Both the position numbers and the translations under genes were made by a program. From Qipengyuania pacifica (lineage in GTDB: Bacteria; Pseudomonadota; Alphaproteobacteria; Sphingomonadales; Sphingomonadaceae), in NCBI RefSeq assembly GCF_019857205.1, contig NZ_JAHWXO010000010.1, positions 44,588 through 108,587 of the forward strand: DNA of 64,000 bases, read 5' to 3'. Positions 1 to 9,637 of the stretch are shown piece by piece (position 1 is the first letter of the stretch; every line of letters starts with the position of its first letter). The notes below the pieces were generated by a model. It worked only from the letters and a program-made list of their open reading frames with translations. It was not told the DNA's origin and searched no databases.

Positions 1-180
1 TTCAGTCATCGACAAGGAGATTCCCGTCCTCGTTACACTTACAGAAGACCCGGCAGGCGCAGTCCCCGATCCGGCATCGGGCCGCGTGTGCGGAGCGACC
101 AATCGTCCCCCTGCCTCAAGCGCCCTCGCCAATCAAGCTTTGCTGCTGCGATTTGCCGGTATCCCGCTCCGTTTCCCCGG
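1..180. other. left edge, no complete gene
   Basis: No complete gene is visible in these 180 bases, which lie 3' of rseP. In many proteobacteria bamA follows rseP. A minus-strand ATG at 9-7 (or an in-frame TTG at 15-13) could be the first codons of such a gene running out of the window, but three to five codons cannot identify it. The bamA idea rests on typical gene order only. Confidence 0.3.
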
Positions 181-1323
181 CTAATTCCCGAATACCGGGA
201 GGTGCACCAGATCGTTGATCGTGACGAATACCATCAGCATGAGCACGAGGGCCACACCGGCGCGATACGCCACTTCGGTTCCACGTGGGCCCACCGGCTT
301 CCGGCGGATCGCTTCAGCCGCATAGAAAGCCAGGTGCCCGCCGTCGAGGGCCGGAATTGGCAGCAGGTTGATGAATGCCAAGTTAAGCGAGATCAGGGCC
401 ACGAAGTTGATGAAGGCCATCCCGCCCAGACTGAGCTGTTCGCCGGAAAATTTCGCGATCTTCACTGGCCCGCCAAGTTCCTGAACCGACCGTTCGCCCG
501 TGAATATCTGCCCGATTCCCGTGACCATCATGTCGACGATCCCGATCGAATGATCGACGGCCAGCCCGAGCGAGGCGATCACGCCCTGCGGTTCGAACTC
601 GAAGGCCGATGCGCCCGAGGCGATGCCAATCAGACCCACCTTCGACACATTGCCGAAGCGATCCTCCATTTCCACGCTGCGGACCGGGACGGCAAAGGTC
701 CGCTCCGTCCCGTCGCGGTCGACCGTTATGTCGAGCGTGCGGCCGGGATAGAGCATGATCGAATCCTGCACATCGCGGAAATCCTCCATCCGCTCGCCCT
801 CGACCGCAACGATCCGGTCGCCGACCTCGATACCCGCCTCGCGTGCAGGGGACACCTCGGCAAATTCCGCCACGGCCAGCTGCTGCTCGGCATCGGCCGG
901 GACGGGTTTGCCGTAAAAGGCGAAAAAGCCGGCGAAAATCGCCAGCGTCAGCAGGATATTGGTCGCCGGCCCGGCAAAAACGATTAGCGCGCGCTTCCAC
1001 AGCGCGGCATGGTGGAAACTGCCCTGCCGTTCCTCGGCGCTGGCATGCCTGGCCGCCTGCGGATCGGGAATGCTCGCAGGATTCATGTCGCCCTTGAACT
1101 GGACATAACCGCCCAGCGGCAGCACGCTCAGCTTCCAGCGCGTGCCGCGCCGGTCGGTAAAGCCCCAGATTTCCTTGCCGAAGCCGATCGAGAAGGCTTC
1201 CGCGTGAACGCCGAACCAGCGCCCCACCAGATAGTGGCCGAGCTCGTGGATCGTCACCAGCGGGCCCAGCAGCAGCGGGAAACCGATGACATAGTAAAGC
1301 CAGAGAGGCAGGTTCAATTCCAC
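181..1323 (-). CDS. rseP: RIP metalloprotease RseP (site-2 protease)
   Basis: Inner-membrane M50 zinc protease, 380 aa. In the family it cuts transmembrane anti-sigma factors and leftover signal peptides inside the bilayer. The zinc motif HELGH is at residues 26-30 in the first membrane segment. A PDZ domain spans about 150-210. The second metal motif (NLLPIPALDGGH) lies near 319-330 in a late membrane helix. One PDZ is clear, where E. coli RseP has two; a single PDZ is common in alphaproteobacteria. The start is GTG at 1323, three bases after the dxr stop, so it is probably co-transcribed with dxr, cdsA, uppS, frr and pyrH. Its place in an envelope-biogenesis operon supports the assignment. 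Confidence 0.95.
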   Translation of the reverse strand: MELNLPLWLYYVIGFPLLLGPLVTIHELGHYLVGRWFGVHAEAFSIGFGKEIWGFTDRRGTRWKLSVLPLGGYVQFKGDMNPASIPDPQAARHASAEERQGSFHHAALWKRALIVFAGPATNILLTLAIFAGFFAFYGKPVPADAEQQLAVAEFAEVSPAREAGIEVGDRIVAVEGERMEDFRDVQDSIMLYPGRTLDITVDRDGTERTFAVPVRSVEMEDRFGNVSKVGLIGIASGASAFEFEPQGVIASLGLAVDHSIGIVDMMVTGIGQIFTGERSVQELGGPVKIAKFSGEQLSLGGMAFINFVALISLNLAFINLLPIPALDGGHLAFYAAEAIRRKPVGPRGTEVAYRAGVALVLMLMVFVTINDLVHLPVFGN

Positions 1324-1326
1324 GGG

Positions 1327-2478
1327 TCAGGCAAGCTCCAGCATTTCGGTGGCGCGTCTGCGCGAAGCCTCGTCCACCATCAGCACGTCGCTGAGGGAAC
1401 GCGGCGCATCGGGGTGATTCCCGCCCGCAAGAACACGCTCGACCAATACCGCGATCCTGCTGAACGCAATCTTACGCTTCAGGAAAGCTTCTACTGCGAT
1501 TTCGTTCGCCGCGTTGAGCACCGCCGGGGCCGCTCCCCCCGCTTCGGCCGCCTCGCGCGCCAGTCGGGTAGCGGGAAAACGCTCCTCGTCCGGCGCAAAA
1601 AAGGACAGTTCGCCGATCGCGGCCAGATCCAGCGGCGCCATCGGCGTATCCATCCGCGCGGGCCAGGCAAGGCACGATGCGATCGGTACGCGCATGTCGG
1701 ATGGGCCAAGCTGCGCCAGCGTTGACCCGTCGCGATATTCGACCATGGAATGGATCACGCTTTGCGGATGCACGACGATCCGGATCCGCTCCAGTCCGAC
1801 GGGAAACAGATGATGCGCCTCGATCAGCTCCAGCCCCTTGTTGAACATGGTGGCACTGTCGACGCTGATCTTGGCGCCCATGTCCCAGTTCGGATGGGCG
1901 ATCGCCTGTTCGGGCGTGACCTCGGACAGATCCTCTACCAGCCGCAAGGGTCCGCCGCTGGCCGTCAGCGTGATCGAGCGGACATCTTCGATCCGGCCGC
2001 CTTGCAGGCACTGGAAGATCGCATTGTGTTCGCTGTCCACCGGCAGCAGCGTGGCGCCGTGGCGGCTCACTGCAGCAGTCATGACCTCGCCTGCGGAAAC
2101 CAGCGCTTCCTTGTTGGCCAGGGCGATGGTGCCGCCCTGCTCGATCGCAGCCATGGTCGGGCCAAGTCCGGCACAGCCGACGATCGCGGCCACTGTCAGA
2201 TCGACTGGGCGTGCCGCCGCTTCGCACAGCGCGGTCCTGCCCGCCGCAGCCTCGATGCCGCTACCCGCCAGCGCGTCGCGCAGGTCGGCAAGGCAGCTCT
2301 CGTCGGCCACTACGGCAATCTCGGCCCCGAACTCGCGCGCTGCCGCAGCAAGCGTGGCGACCTGGCAATTCGCCGTCAGCGCGACCACACGCCAGTCGTC
2401 GCGGTTGCGGCGGACAAGATCTAGCGTCTGTTCGCCGACCGAACCCGTCGCACCGAGGATGGAAATCGTGCGGGTCAT
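1327..2478 (-). CDS. dxr: 1-deoxy-D-xylulose 5-phosphate reductoisomerase
   Basis: Cytosolic NADPH-dependent enzyme of the MEP isoprenoid pathway, converting DXP to MEP; 383 aa, normal length. The N-terminal Rossmann motif is GATGSVGEQTLDL (residues 9-21). NKEALV begins at 122. The metal-binding pair D148/E150 sits in DSEHNAIFQ, and NKGLE comes later. The ATG overlaps the cdsA stop by 4 bp, which implies translational coupling. With uppS just upstream, the operon links precursor synthesis to undecaprenyl carrier production. Confidence 0.97.
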   Translation of the reverse strand: MTRTISILGATGSVGEQTLDLVRRNRDDWRVVALTANCQVATLAAAAREFGAEIAVVADESCLADLRDALAGSGIEAAAGRTALCEAAARPVDLTVAAIVGCAGLGPTMAAIEQGGTIALANKEALVSAGEVMTAAVSRHGATLLPVDSEHNAIFQCLQGGRIEDVRSITLTASGGPLRLVEDLSEVTPEQAIAHPNWDMGAKISVDSATMFNKGLELIEAHHLFPVGLERIRIVVHPQSVIHSMVEYRDGSTLAQLGPSDMRVPIASCLAWPARMDTPMAPLDLAAIGELSFFAPDEERFPATRLAREAAEAGGAAPAVLNAANEIAVEAFLKRKIAFSRIAVLVERVLAGGNHPDAPRSLSDVLMVDEASRRRATEMLELA

Positions 2479-3263
2479 GCGATGCCTGTTACCAGCAGAC
2501 CGACCACCACGGCCACCGGCAGCATCCCGTCGGTCCGATCGAATACCCCGCCATGTCCGGGGATCAGATTGGACGAATCCTTCATATGCGCCTTGCGCTT
2601 CAGCCAGCTCTCCAGGAAATCGCCCGATTGTGCAGCGATAGCCGCTATCGCACCGATCGCGATCGCGGCGAGCGACGACCAGGGATAGGCATCGATCCCC
2701 AGATGCCAGCTATCCGACATCGGTACGATCGCCTGCAGCAGGATGACGCCGAACAGGGCCGCGCCGGCCATGCCGCCGCCCAGCCCTGCCCACGTCTTGG
2801 ATGGGCTGATCCGCGGGGCGATGGTCGGCCCGCCGATCGTACGTCCGGTGAAATAGGCGAATGTATCCGTGAAGATGACCGATCCGATCACCAGATAGAG
2901 ATAGAAACGCGGCATGATGACGAGGGAATAGGCGGCAAACCCGATATAAATGGCGCCCAGTATCAACCCCGCGATCCGCCAGCCCGGCCGTACGGTCGCC
3001 CTGCCGACCAGCCTGACCAGTTCGGCATAGGTCGCCGCCGCCACGATGACGATAAACAGCGTCAGCGCAATGCCGCCGGCCCACAGCGCGCCGCCTGCCA
3101 CGGCCAGCATGACTGCCGCTGACGCGGCGCGTTTCGGCAAGTCGGATGTGCGCACCGCCAGAGGCACGCGGACATAACGCCTTGCGGTCGCTTTCATCCG
3201 GTCGCGTTTGCGCAATTCAACCTGCGGTTCACCGCCCGCCAAAACGTCTCTCCCGTTCCCCAT
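2475..3263 (-). CDS. cdsA: phosphatidate cytidylyltransferase
   Basis: Makes CDP-diacylglycerol from phosphatidate and CTP at the inner membrane, the entry to phospholipid synthesis. The C-terminal CdsA signature is complete: SPSKTWAG, then KRKAHMKDSSNLIPGHGG followed by F-D-R-T-D. Several hydrophobic segments precede it. The longest reading (262 aa) starts at ATG 3263 and overlaps the uppS end by 35 bp. A shorter start at ATG 3197 gives 240 aa and removes the overlap. Neither has a convincing ribosome site, so the start is open. Confidence 0.95.
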   Translation of the reverse strand: MGNGRDVLAGGEPQVELRKRDRMKATARRYVRVPLAVRTSDLPKRAASAAVMLAVAGGALWAGGIALTLFIVIVAAATYAELVRLVGRATVRPGWRIAGLILGAIYIGFAAYSLVIMPRFYLYLVIGSVIFTDTFAYFTGRTIGGPTIAPRISPSKTWAGLGGGMAGAALFGVILLQAIVPMSDSWHLGIDAYPWSSLAAIAIGAIAAIAAQSGDFLESWLKRKAHMKDSSNLIPGHGGVFDRTDGMLPVAVVVGLLVTGIA

Positions 3264-3912
3264 ATTCGATCAGCGCGCTCTTCAGATGGTCAGGCGTGAA
3301 GTCCGGCCATAGCACGTCGAGGAACAGCATCTCCGCGTAAGCCGCCTGCCACAAGAGAAAATTGGACAACCGTACCTCGCCGCTTGTGCGAATAAGCAGG
3401 TCGAGCGGTGGCAATCCGGCACTGTAAAGGTGGCGCGCAATGCTCTCTTCTGTGATCTCGCCCTCTGCCGCGGCGGCCTGCGCCGCATGGGCGATCTCGG
3501 CCTGCGATCCGTAATTGAGCGCCACGGCCAGAGTGCGCGATCCGCTGGCCGTTTGCGCCAGCGCGTCTTCCAGCATGCCGACGATGTCGGGAGCCAGCCC
3601 CTTCCAGTCGCCCAGAATATGCAGCTTCACGTCGTTGGCAATGAATTCAGGCAGATCCGATTTGATGAACTTGCGCATCAAGTTCATCAAATCGTCGACT
3701 TCTTCCTCGGGCCGCTTCCAGTTTTCGCTGCTGAACGCATAGAGCGTCAGGCACTCGATGCTCGTGTCCTTCAGGCTGCGCACCAACTCGCGTACGGCTT
3801 CCACGCCCTTGCGATGCCCCATGACCCGGGGCAGGTGCTTGCGCTTCGCCCAGCGGCCATTGCCATCCATGATGATGGCTACATGCCGGGCGTGCTGCCC
3901 TTCCCCGTTCAT
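3229..3912 (-). CDS. uppS: isoprenyl transferase (undecaprenyl diphosphate synthase)
   Basis: Cis-prenyltransferase, 227 aa, which in this family extends farnesyl diphosphate with IPP to make the undecaprenyl carrier for peptidoglycan and polysaccharide synthesis. HVAIIMDGNGRWAK at residues 10-23 holds the catalytic Asp (D16). The C-terminal region has RTSGEVRLSNFLLWQ and the ELLFLD-like segment AEMLFLDVLWPDF. The gene lies between frr and cdsA, a conserved order in proteobacteria. Confidence 0.96.
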   Translation of the reverse strand: MNGEGQHARHVAIIMDGNGRWAKRKHLPRVMGHRKGVEAVRELVRSLKDTSIECLTLYAFSSENWKRPEEEVDDLMNLMRKFIKSDLPEFIANDVKLHILGDWKGLAPDIVGMLEDALAQTASGSRTLAVALNYGSQAEIAHAAQAAAAEGEITEESIARHLYSAGLPPLDLLIRTSGEVRLSNFLLWQAAYAEMLFLDVLWPDFTPDHLKSALIEYGERERRFGGR

Positions 3913-3936
3913 CTTTCCGCTCCCCGTCCTGCCAGC

Positions 3937-4494
3937 TTACTGTGACAGGATTTCCTGAACCTTCTTTTCGACGGCCGCATCGGTATCGGCGACGTATTTG
4001 TCGGTCAGCTTCTGGACCTCGTCCTCGGACCGCTTGCGGTCGTCCTCGGAGATTTCCTTCTTCTTCTCGTCGTCCTTCAGCGCTTCCATACCGTCGCGGC
4101 GCACGTTGCGAATGGCGATCTTCGCCTTCTCGCCATACTCGCCCGCCAGCTTGGCCAGCTCCTTGCGGCGTTCCTGGGTCAGGTCGGGCATCGGCAGACG
4201 CACGTTCTGACCGTCGATCATCGGGTTGAGGCCCAGGTTGGACTTCGCGATACCCTTCTCGACCGCCGTCACATTGGCCTTGTCCCACACCTGCACGCTC
4301 AGCATGCGCGGTTCGGGTGCGCTGACGGTGGCCACCTGGTTCAGGGGCATCATCGCCCCGTAAACCTCGACCACGACCGGATCGAGCAGACTGGTGTTGG
4401 CGCGGCCCGTGCGCAGACCCGAAAGGTCGCTCTTCAGGCTTTCCACTGCGCCATTCATGCGGCGCTCGATGTCGGCTTTGTCGTACTTTGCCAT
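3937..4494 (-). CDS. frr: ribosome recycling factor
   Basis: 185 aa, the standard RRF length. RRF with EF-G splits post-termination ribosomes. The N-terminal helix contains LRTGRANTSLLDPVVVEVYG, and a basic stretch IRNVRRDGMEALK follows later. A second long helix ends the protein (DAAVEKKVQEILSQ). It lies 12 bp downstream of pyrH on the same strand, the usual pyrH-frr order. Confidence 0.97.
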   Translation of the reverse strand: MAKYDKADIERRMNGAVESLKSDLSGLRTGRANTSLLDPVVVEVYGAMMPLNQVATVSAPEPRMLSVQVWDKANVTAVEKGIAKSNLGLNPMIDGQNVRLPMPDLTQERRKELAKLAGEYGEKAKIAIRNVRRDGMEALKDDEKKKEISEDDRKRSEDEVQKLTDKYVADTDAAVEKKVQEILSQ

Positions 4495-4506
4495 GGCGGC
4501 TTCCTC

Positions 4507-5217
4507 TTACTTCTTTTCGTTCGTGACGATCGTCTGCACACCCTGCCCGCTCAGCACGCGGGCCAGATTGCCTTTCTCGCGGATCGAGAAAACGACGATC
4601 GGAATATTGTTGTCGCGGCACAGCGCGACCGCGCTGGCATCCATGACCTTCAGGTCGTCGGCCAGAACCTTGCCGTAGGTAACGGTGTCGAACCGCTTCG
4701 CTTCGGCGTTCTTCTTGGGATCGCTGTCATATACCCCGTCGACGCTCGTGCCTTTCAGCAGCGCGTCACAGTTCATTTCGGCTGCGCGCAGGGCGGCGCC
4801 GCTGTCGGTGGTGAAATAGGGTGCGCCGACGCCTGCGGCGAAAATCACGATGCGCCCTTTTTCGAGGTGCCGTTCCGCACGGCGGCGGATCACCGGCTCG
4901 CACACCTGATCCATCTGCACCGCGCTCTGCACACGGGTCTGCACGCCAAGCTGCTCCAGAGCGCTCTGCATCGCCAGCGCGTTCATCACCGTCGCCAGCA
5001 TGCCCATGTAATCGGCCTGCGCCCGGTCCATGCCCTGTGCCGCCCCGGCCATACCGCGGAAAATATTGCCGCCGCCGATGACCAGGCAGATCTCCAAGCC
5101 CGTCTCCCGCGCGGTCTTCACTTCCTTGGCCAGTTCAAGGACGAAAGCAGGATCGATCCCGAACTGTTGATCGCCCATCAGGACTTCGCCCGATAGTTTC
5201 AGGAGGACACGCTTCAT
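4507..5217 (-). CDS. pyrH: UMP kinase
   Basis: Amino-acid-kinase family enzyme that phosphorylates UMP to UDP. Starting at ATG 5217 it is 236 aa, the usual size. The N-terminus begins [15 protein letters not shown] (phosphate-binding K-x-S-G), with IGGGNIFRG next and the [13 protein letters not shown] segment after it. A longer in-frame extension back to 5298 is rejected because family members begin at this methionine. It starts the frr-uppS-cdsA-dxr-rseP run and faces the divergent DASS transporter. Confidence 0.96.
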   Translation of the reverse strand: MKRVLLKLSGEVLMGDQQFGIDPAFVLELAKEVKTARETGLEICLVIGGGNIFRGMAGAAQGMDRAQADYMGMLATVMNALAMQSALEQLGVQTRVQSAVQMDQVCEPVIRRRAERHLEKGRIVIFAAGVGAPYFTTDSGAALRAAEMNCDALLKGTSVDGVYDSDPKKNAEAKRFDTVTYGKVLADDLKVMDASAVALCRDNNIPIVVFSIREKGNLARVLSGQGVQTIVTNEKK

Positions 5218-5452
5218 CGTCTTAAGAGGCATGGAGGCGGAGAATCCGTGTTGCGCAAGAGGTTGCGGCTCCTTAGCCGCGAAGGGGCACAGGCGCAAAG
5301 GGAAAGCCGTGCGCCTGCCGACCCGGCAATCTCAGGCAAGAAAGCCACCCACCCTAGTGACGCGGTGCAATGTGTCGGATAAGGCCGACAGCCCGACAAC
5401 GTCGATCTTGGGGGATCGGGTCGATATGGCGGGCATGGGATTGGGAGAATGC

Positions 5453-7054
5453 ATGTCGGATGAAATTCGCCACCAGGGCCGGTACGAAGATTATGACGCA
5501 CCGGCTACGCCGGGCTTGCGCCCCGCACGGCTGACCTGGATGCTTCGCGCCTTGGGGCCGATTGCCGCGCTGGCGGTCTGGCTGGCGCTCGGCGGCGCTG
5601 AGAATTTGAGCCAGGATGCCCGTGCCGTTGCCGCAATTGGGACATTGATGGCTGTATGGTGGACTACCGAAGCGATCCCGCTCGCCGCCACCTCGCTTCT
5701 TCCGATCGTGCTGATGCCGATGGTTACCGATCTGGATGTAGCAGGCAGCACTGCCCCCTATGCCAGCCCGATCGTCTTTCTGTTTCTGGGTGGCTTCCTC
5801 ATCGCCATCGCGATGGAAAAATGGAATTTGCATCGGCGGATTGCGCTGTGGACACTGCGCCGGGTCGGCACGTCGCCCAAGCAGATCGTGCTTGGCCTCA
5901 TGCTCGCCACTGGCTTTCTTTCCATGTGGGTTTCCAACACCGCCACAACGCTCATGATGCTGCCGATCGGCCTGTCGGTCATCGCGCTCATGGGCGACCG
6001 CGCGAATACGGCGTCGGACGCGGCGGACAATACCGCCGCCCTGCCCCGGCCCGGGCACGTGGATCTGGGGGAAGATTCCGACATTCGTCGTTTCGCGATC
6101 TGTCTGATGCTGGCCATCGCATGGTCAGCCAGCATGGGCGGCCTGGGCACGCTGCTCGGCAGCCCGCCCAATGCGATCATCGCCGGCTATGCCAGCACGG
6201 AACTGGGTATCGAAATCGGCTTTCTCGACTGGATGATGCTCGGCGTGCCGACTGCACTCGCCTTCATCCTGGTCGGCTGGCTCCTGATGACCCGGCTGCT
6301 CTATCGCTTCGATCTCAGCGACATTCCGGGCGGCCGCGACATGATCGAAAAGGAAATCCACAAGCTCGGACCCGTCTCGCAGGGCGAAAAGATGGTTGCG
6401 GCCGTCTTCGTCGGCGCCGCGTTTCTGTGGGTCGTACCGGGCCTCCTTTCCAGCGTTCCGGGTCTTGGCGATAATCTCGGCTGGTTCGGACAGATGAACG
6501 ATACCGCCGTCGCCATTGCCGCCGGCATCGCCATGTTCATCCTGCCCGGACGGGGCCGGCGCGAAATGGTGCTGACCTGGAAAGACGCGGAAGACGGTCT
6601 GCCCTGGGGCGTGCTGCTGCTGTTCGGCGGCGGCCTCAGTCTCGCCAGCGCGGTCGCCGCCACCGGTCTCGACGCATGGTTCGGCGTGCAGGCCAGTGGC
6701 CTCGGCGCATTGCCGCTCATCCTGCTGATCGCGGCAGTGGTCGCGATCGTGCTCTTCCTTACCGAAGTCACTAGTAACACGGCGACTGCCGCCACCTTCA
6801 TTCCGATCCTCGGCGGGGTCGCATTGGGTATCGGGGTCGATCCGATGGGCCTTCTGGTCCCTGCCGCTTTCGCCGCCACCTGTGCGTTCATGCTGCCGGT
6901 GGGGACTCCGCCCAATGCGATCGTGTTCAGTACCGGTGCCGTCACCATCGCCGAAATGGCGCGCGGCGGCCTGGTGCTCAACCTCGTCGGAGTCGTGCTG
7001 ATAACGCTGTTCTGCTACTTCCTGGGCGGCGCGACGATGGGCCTGCAATTCTAG
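5453..7054 (+). CDS. SLC13/DASS family anion:Na+ symporter
   Basis: Inner-membrane transporter of the divalent anion:sodium symporter family (dicarboxylates or sulfate; substrate not predictable here). From ATG 5453, preceded by GGGAGA at 5443-5448, it is 533 aa. The paired Na+-site motifs SNTATT and SNTATA are both present, each associated with a P-P-N loop: SPPNAIIAGY and TPPNAIVFSTG. About a dozen hydrophobic segments are visible. The reading frame is open back to 5231, but that extension lacks family character. It is a single gene on the plus strand placed between pyrH and tsf. Confidence 0.9.
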   Translation: MSDEIRHQGRYEDYDAPATPGLRPARLTWMLRALGPIAALAVWLALGGAENLSQDARAVAAIGTLMAVWWTTEAIPLAATSLLPIVLMPMVTDLDVAGSTAPYASPIVFLFLGGFLIAIAMEKWNLHRRIALWTLRRVGTSPKQIVLGLMLATGFLSMWVSNTATTLMMLPIGLSVIALMGDRANTASDAADNTAALPRPGHVDLGEDSDIRRFAICLMLAIAWSASMGGLGTLLGSPPNAIIAGYASTELGIEIGFLDWMMLGVPTALAFILVGWLLMTRLLYRFDLSDIPGGRDMIEKEIHKLGPVSQGEKMVAAVFVGAAFLWVVPGLLSSVPGLGDNLGWFGQMNDTAVAIAAGIAMFILPGRGRREMVLTWKDAEDGLPWGVLLLFGGGLSLASAVAATGLDAWFGVQASGLGALPLILLIAAVVAIVLFLTEVTSNTATAATFIPILGGVALGIGVDPMGLLVPAAFAATCAFMLPVGTPPNAIVFSTGAVTIAEMARGGLVLNLVGVVLITLFCYFLGGATMGLQF

Positions 7055-7199
7055 CGCAGGCCCACTCGATCACCCGATTTCCTACACGTCGCCGTCCCGC
7101 TAGCTTCGCGGCGGGCCACTCCAACCCCGATTCGGCCACACCCGCATGCCCATGCATGAACTTGGCCAAGATGCCGCCCACCCCGGCACCCCGCCCACG

Positions 7200-7231
7200 A
7201 AAAAGGCCGCCGAACACACGGTCCGGCGGCC
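7200..7231 (-). terminator. rho-independent terminator after tsf
   Basis: Read on the minus strand, an 8-bp perfect GC stem (GGCCGCCG/CGGCGGCC) with an 11-nt loop is followed by TTTTT. It begins about 25 bp beyond the tsf stop and would end the rpsB-tsf transcript before the convergent DASS gene. Confidence 0.85.
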
Positions 7232-7255
7232 CAATCCTGTAGGAAGCGGTTACGC

Positions 7256-8182
7256 TTAGCCGGCTACGGCAGCGGCGACCTCGGCGGCGAAGTCGCTCTC
7301 TTCCTTCTCGATGCCCTCGCCCAGCTGGAAGCGGACATAGTCCACCAGCTCGACCTTGGCGCCGACATCCTTGGCAGCCTGCTCGACGACCTGCGCGATG
7401 GGGGTCTTGTTATCCATGACGAAGACCTGGCTCAGCAGGGCGTTCTCCTTGGCATACTTCGATACAGCGCCTTCGACCATCTTGTCCTGGACGTTCTCGG
7501 GCTTGCCGCTTTCGGCAGCCTTTTCCTTGGCGATCGCGCGCTCGCGCTCGATCACTTCGGCGTCGAGACCGTCAGCGGTCAGAGCCTGCGGGAAGGCGGC
7601 GGCGATGTGCATGCCGAGCTTCTTGCCGAGCTCGGCCAGCTTGTCCTTGTCGCCTTCACTCTCAAGCGCGACGAGCACGCCGATCTTGCCGAGGTCCGGA
7701 GCGACTGCATTGTGCATGTAGGGCACGACGACGCCGTCGGTGACCGAAACGGTCTTCATGCGGCGGACCTGCTGGTTCTCGCCGATGGTCGCAACATTGT
7801 CGGTCAGCTTGTCGCCGACGGTGCCACCGGTCGGATAGTCGGCAGCCTTCAGCGCTTCCACGTCGTCACCAGCCGTGCCGAGCGCGACCTGGGTGGTCTT
7901 GCGGACGAAATCCTGGAACTGGTCGTTCTTGGCAACGAAGTCGGTTTCCGAGTTCACTTCGACGGCAACACCCTTGGTGCCTTCGACGGCGATGCCGACG
8001 AGACCTTCGGCGGCAGTCCGGCTCGACTTCTTCTGAGCAGTGGCGAGGCCCTTGGCGCGCAGTGCGTCGACCGCAGCTTCGATATCGCCGTTTGCGGCTT
8101 CGAGTGCCTTCTTGGCGTCCATCATGCCCGCGCCGGTCTTTTCGCGGAGGGCTTTTACGTCAGCGGCAGTGAATGCAGCCAT
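7256..8182 (-). CDS. tsf: translation elongation factor Ts
   Basis: Guanine-nucleotide exchange factor for EF-Tu, 308 aa. The N-terminal UBA-like segment [19 protein letters not shown] is followed by the signature [12 protein letters not shown] and the dimerisation region. It lies 110 bp downstream of rpsB on the same strand and ends before a clear terminator, so rpsB-tsf is a closed operon. Confidence 0.97.
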   Translation of the reverse strand: MAAFTAADVKALREKTGAGMMDAKKALEAANGDIEAAVDALRAKGLATAQKKSSRTAAEGLVGIAVEGTKGVAVEVNSETDFVAKNDQFQDFVRKTTQVALGTAGDDVEALKAADYPTGGTVGDKLTDNVATIGENQQVRRMKTVSVTDGVVVPYMHNAVAPDLGKIGVLVALESEGDKDKLAELGKKLGMHIAAAFPQALTADGLDAEVIERERAIAKEKAAESGKPENVQDKMVEGAVSKYAKENALLSQVFVMDNKTPIAQVVEQAAKDVGAKVELVDYVRFQLGEGIEKEESDFAAEVAAAVAG

Positions 8183-8292
8183 GGTATTTTCCTTCTAGAG
8201 ATGATGTGCGGGCACCGGGCCAGCTGGATAGCGGCCCGGCGCGTAACTCCGCTTTGTGACGAGCGCGTGATGGCGCCCGGTCGTTGAAGAGC

Positions 8293-9051
8293 TTAGGCCG
8301 CCGCAGTTTCTTCCGGCGGATTTTCCATCGCACCAACGTCGGCACCCGAATCCTGGATGCCTTCGCCCTTGCCGCTCTTGGCTGCATTGGCGACTGCATC
8401 GCAGTACAGACGGATGGCGCGTGCAGCATCGTCGTTGCCCGGGATCGGGAAAGCGATGCCTTCAGGATCGACATTAGTGTCGAGCACGGCGACGACGGGG
8501 ATGCCGAGAACATTGGCTTCCTTGATCGCCAGATCTTCCATGTTCGCGTCGATCACGAACATAACGTCCGGAATGCCGCCCATGTTACGAATGCCGCCAA
8601 GCGACATTTCGAGCTTGTCCCGCTTGCGGGTAAGGTCGAGCACTTCCTTCTTGGTCAGACCGGCCGTGTCACCCGAAAGGCGCTCATCGAGCGTCTTGAG
8701 GTACTTGATGCGTTCGCTGATGGTCTTCCAGTTGGTCAGCATGCCGCCGAGCCAGCGGTGGTTGACGAAGTGCTGACCCGAAGCAAGCGCGGCATCGCGG
8801 ATCGCGTCCTGCGCCTGGCGCTTGGTACCGACGAACAGCACCTTGCCACCCGAACGCGCGGTCTGCTGGATGAAGTCGAGCGCGCGCGCAAACAGCGGTA
8901 CGGTCTGCGACAGATCGATGATATGGATGCCGTTGCGCGCGCCGAAGATATACGGCTTCATGCGCGGGTTCCAACGGTGGGTCTGGTGGCCGAAGTGCGT
9001 TCCGGCTTCGATCAATTGCTGCATCGTGACGGTAGGAGCCGCCATAATCAT
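8293..9051 (-). CDS. rpsB: 30S ribosomal protein S2
   Basis: 252 aa. Typical S2 motifs: [19 protein letters not shown] near the N-terminus, [14 protein letters not shown] in the middle, then [19 protein letters not shown] and [16 protein letters not shown]. Translation may start at ATG 9051 or ATG 9045 (MAAPT). The AAAGGAA just upstream fits either. It heads the rpsB-tsf operon. In other bacteria S2 represses its own leader. Confidence 0.97.
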   Translation of the reverse strand: MIMAAPTVTMQQLIEAGTHFGHQTHRWNPRMKPYIFGARNGIHIIDLSQTVPLFARALDFIQQTARSGGKVLFVGTKRQAQDAIRDAALASGQHFVNHRWLGGMLTNWKTISERIKYLKTLDERLSGDTAGLTKKEVLDLTRKRDKLEMSLGGIRNMGGIPDVMFVIDANMEDLAIKEANVLGIPVVAVLDTNVDPEGIAFPIPGNDDAARAIRLYCDAVANAAKSGKGEGIQDSGADVGAMENPPEETAAA

Positions 9052-9397
9052 ATTCCTTTCCGGTTATGCCTCTGGAAAGCTGGAACCCGAATGCGGTCAT
9101 GTCCCGCGCAGGGCACCGGTATGGTGTGCCTTCCATGTGGATTTGCCCGACCGGAACAGTCATTGAAACGACCGATTCCGATGCGAACCGGGCGCCCTTA
9201 GCGCCGTTCTGGCAGGAAATCCAGCTTCGATTCACCGCTAAAAAAGGGAATCCGGACGCGAAAAGCAGTTGACAGGGAAGAACAAAAAGAGAACATGGCC
9301 CACATCACCGGAACCGACGGTGGTCAGTACGGGTTTTCCACCTGATTTCCCCAGTCTGTCAACATAGTTGGCGGCAGCCGGGGTTGGAGATATCGCA
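9052..9397. other. 346-bp intergenic region (rpsB leader and divergent promoter)
   Basis: No gene is seen here. On the minus strand this is the rpsB promoter and leader. An imperfect hairpin (GGCAC.../GTGTGCC, about 9113-9132) lies about 60-80 bases before the rpsB start and could belong to autoregulation by S2, which is a guess. On the plus strand it holds the likely promoter of the small membrane protein at 9398. Confidence 0.5.
9269..9297 (+). promoter_or_regulatory. possible sigma-70 promoter for the small ORF at 9398
   Basis: A perfect TTGACA at 9269-9274 is followed 17 bases later by AACATG at 9292-9297, a weak -10. Only the spacing and the -35 are convincing. Confidence 0.3.
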
Positions 9398-9637
9398 ATG
9401 TTCGCACTGTTTCTTGTCATCCTTCTCGCCGCTACCGCTCTGGCGGCAGTGGGAGTTCTCGCCGATAGCGGTCTACGGTGGTGGTCCGCTTTCGGCAGAC
9501 TACGCCGCGATTTGAAGAACGGAAACGTCCCCGCTCTGCCGTCACTTCGTCCGGTCATCGCGGGTGGAGGTCATACGGCGTTCGATAGATCGGCCGCGGG
9601 CCGCGCCGCGAAGGGCACGATCAACTGCGCCGCTTGA
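9398..9637 (+). CDS. small membrane protein, 79 aa, unknown function
   Basis: I do not recognise the family. The protein starts MFALFLVILLAATALAAVG, one hydrophobic helix of about 20 residues, then LADSGLRWWSAFGRLRRDL, a basic amphipathic stretch, and a short polar tail. The start is ATG 9398 after GGTTGGAGA. The 3' end overlaps the convergent pssA end by 17 bp. An alternative start at 9368 adds ten residues. Evidence for coding is the good TM segment, the ribosome site and lack of another gene in the gap; a spurious ORF cannot be excluded. Confidence 0.6.
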   Translation: MFALFLVILLAATALAAVGVLADSGLRWWSAFGRLRRDLKNGNVPALPSLRPVIAGGGHTAFDRSAAGRAAKGTINCAA

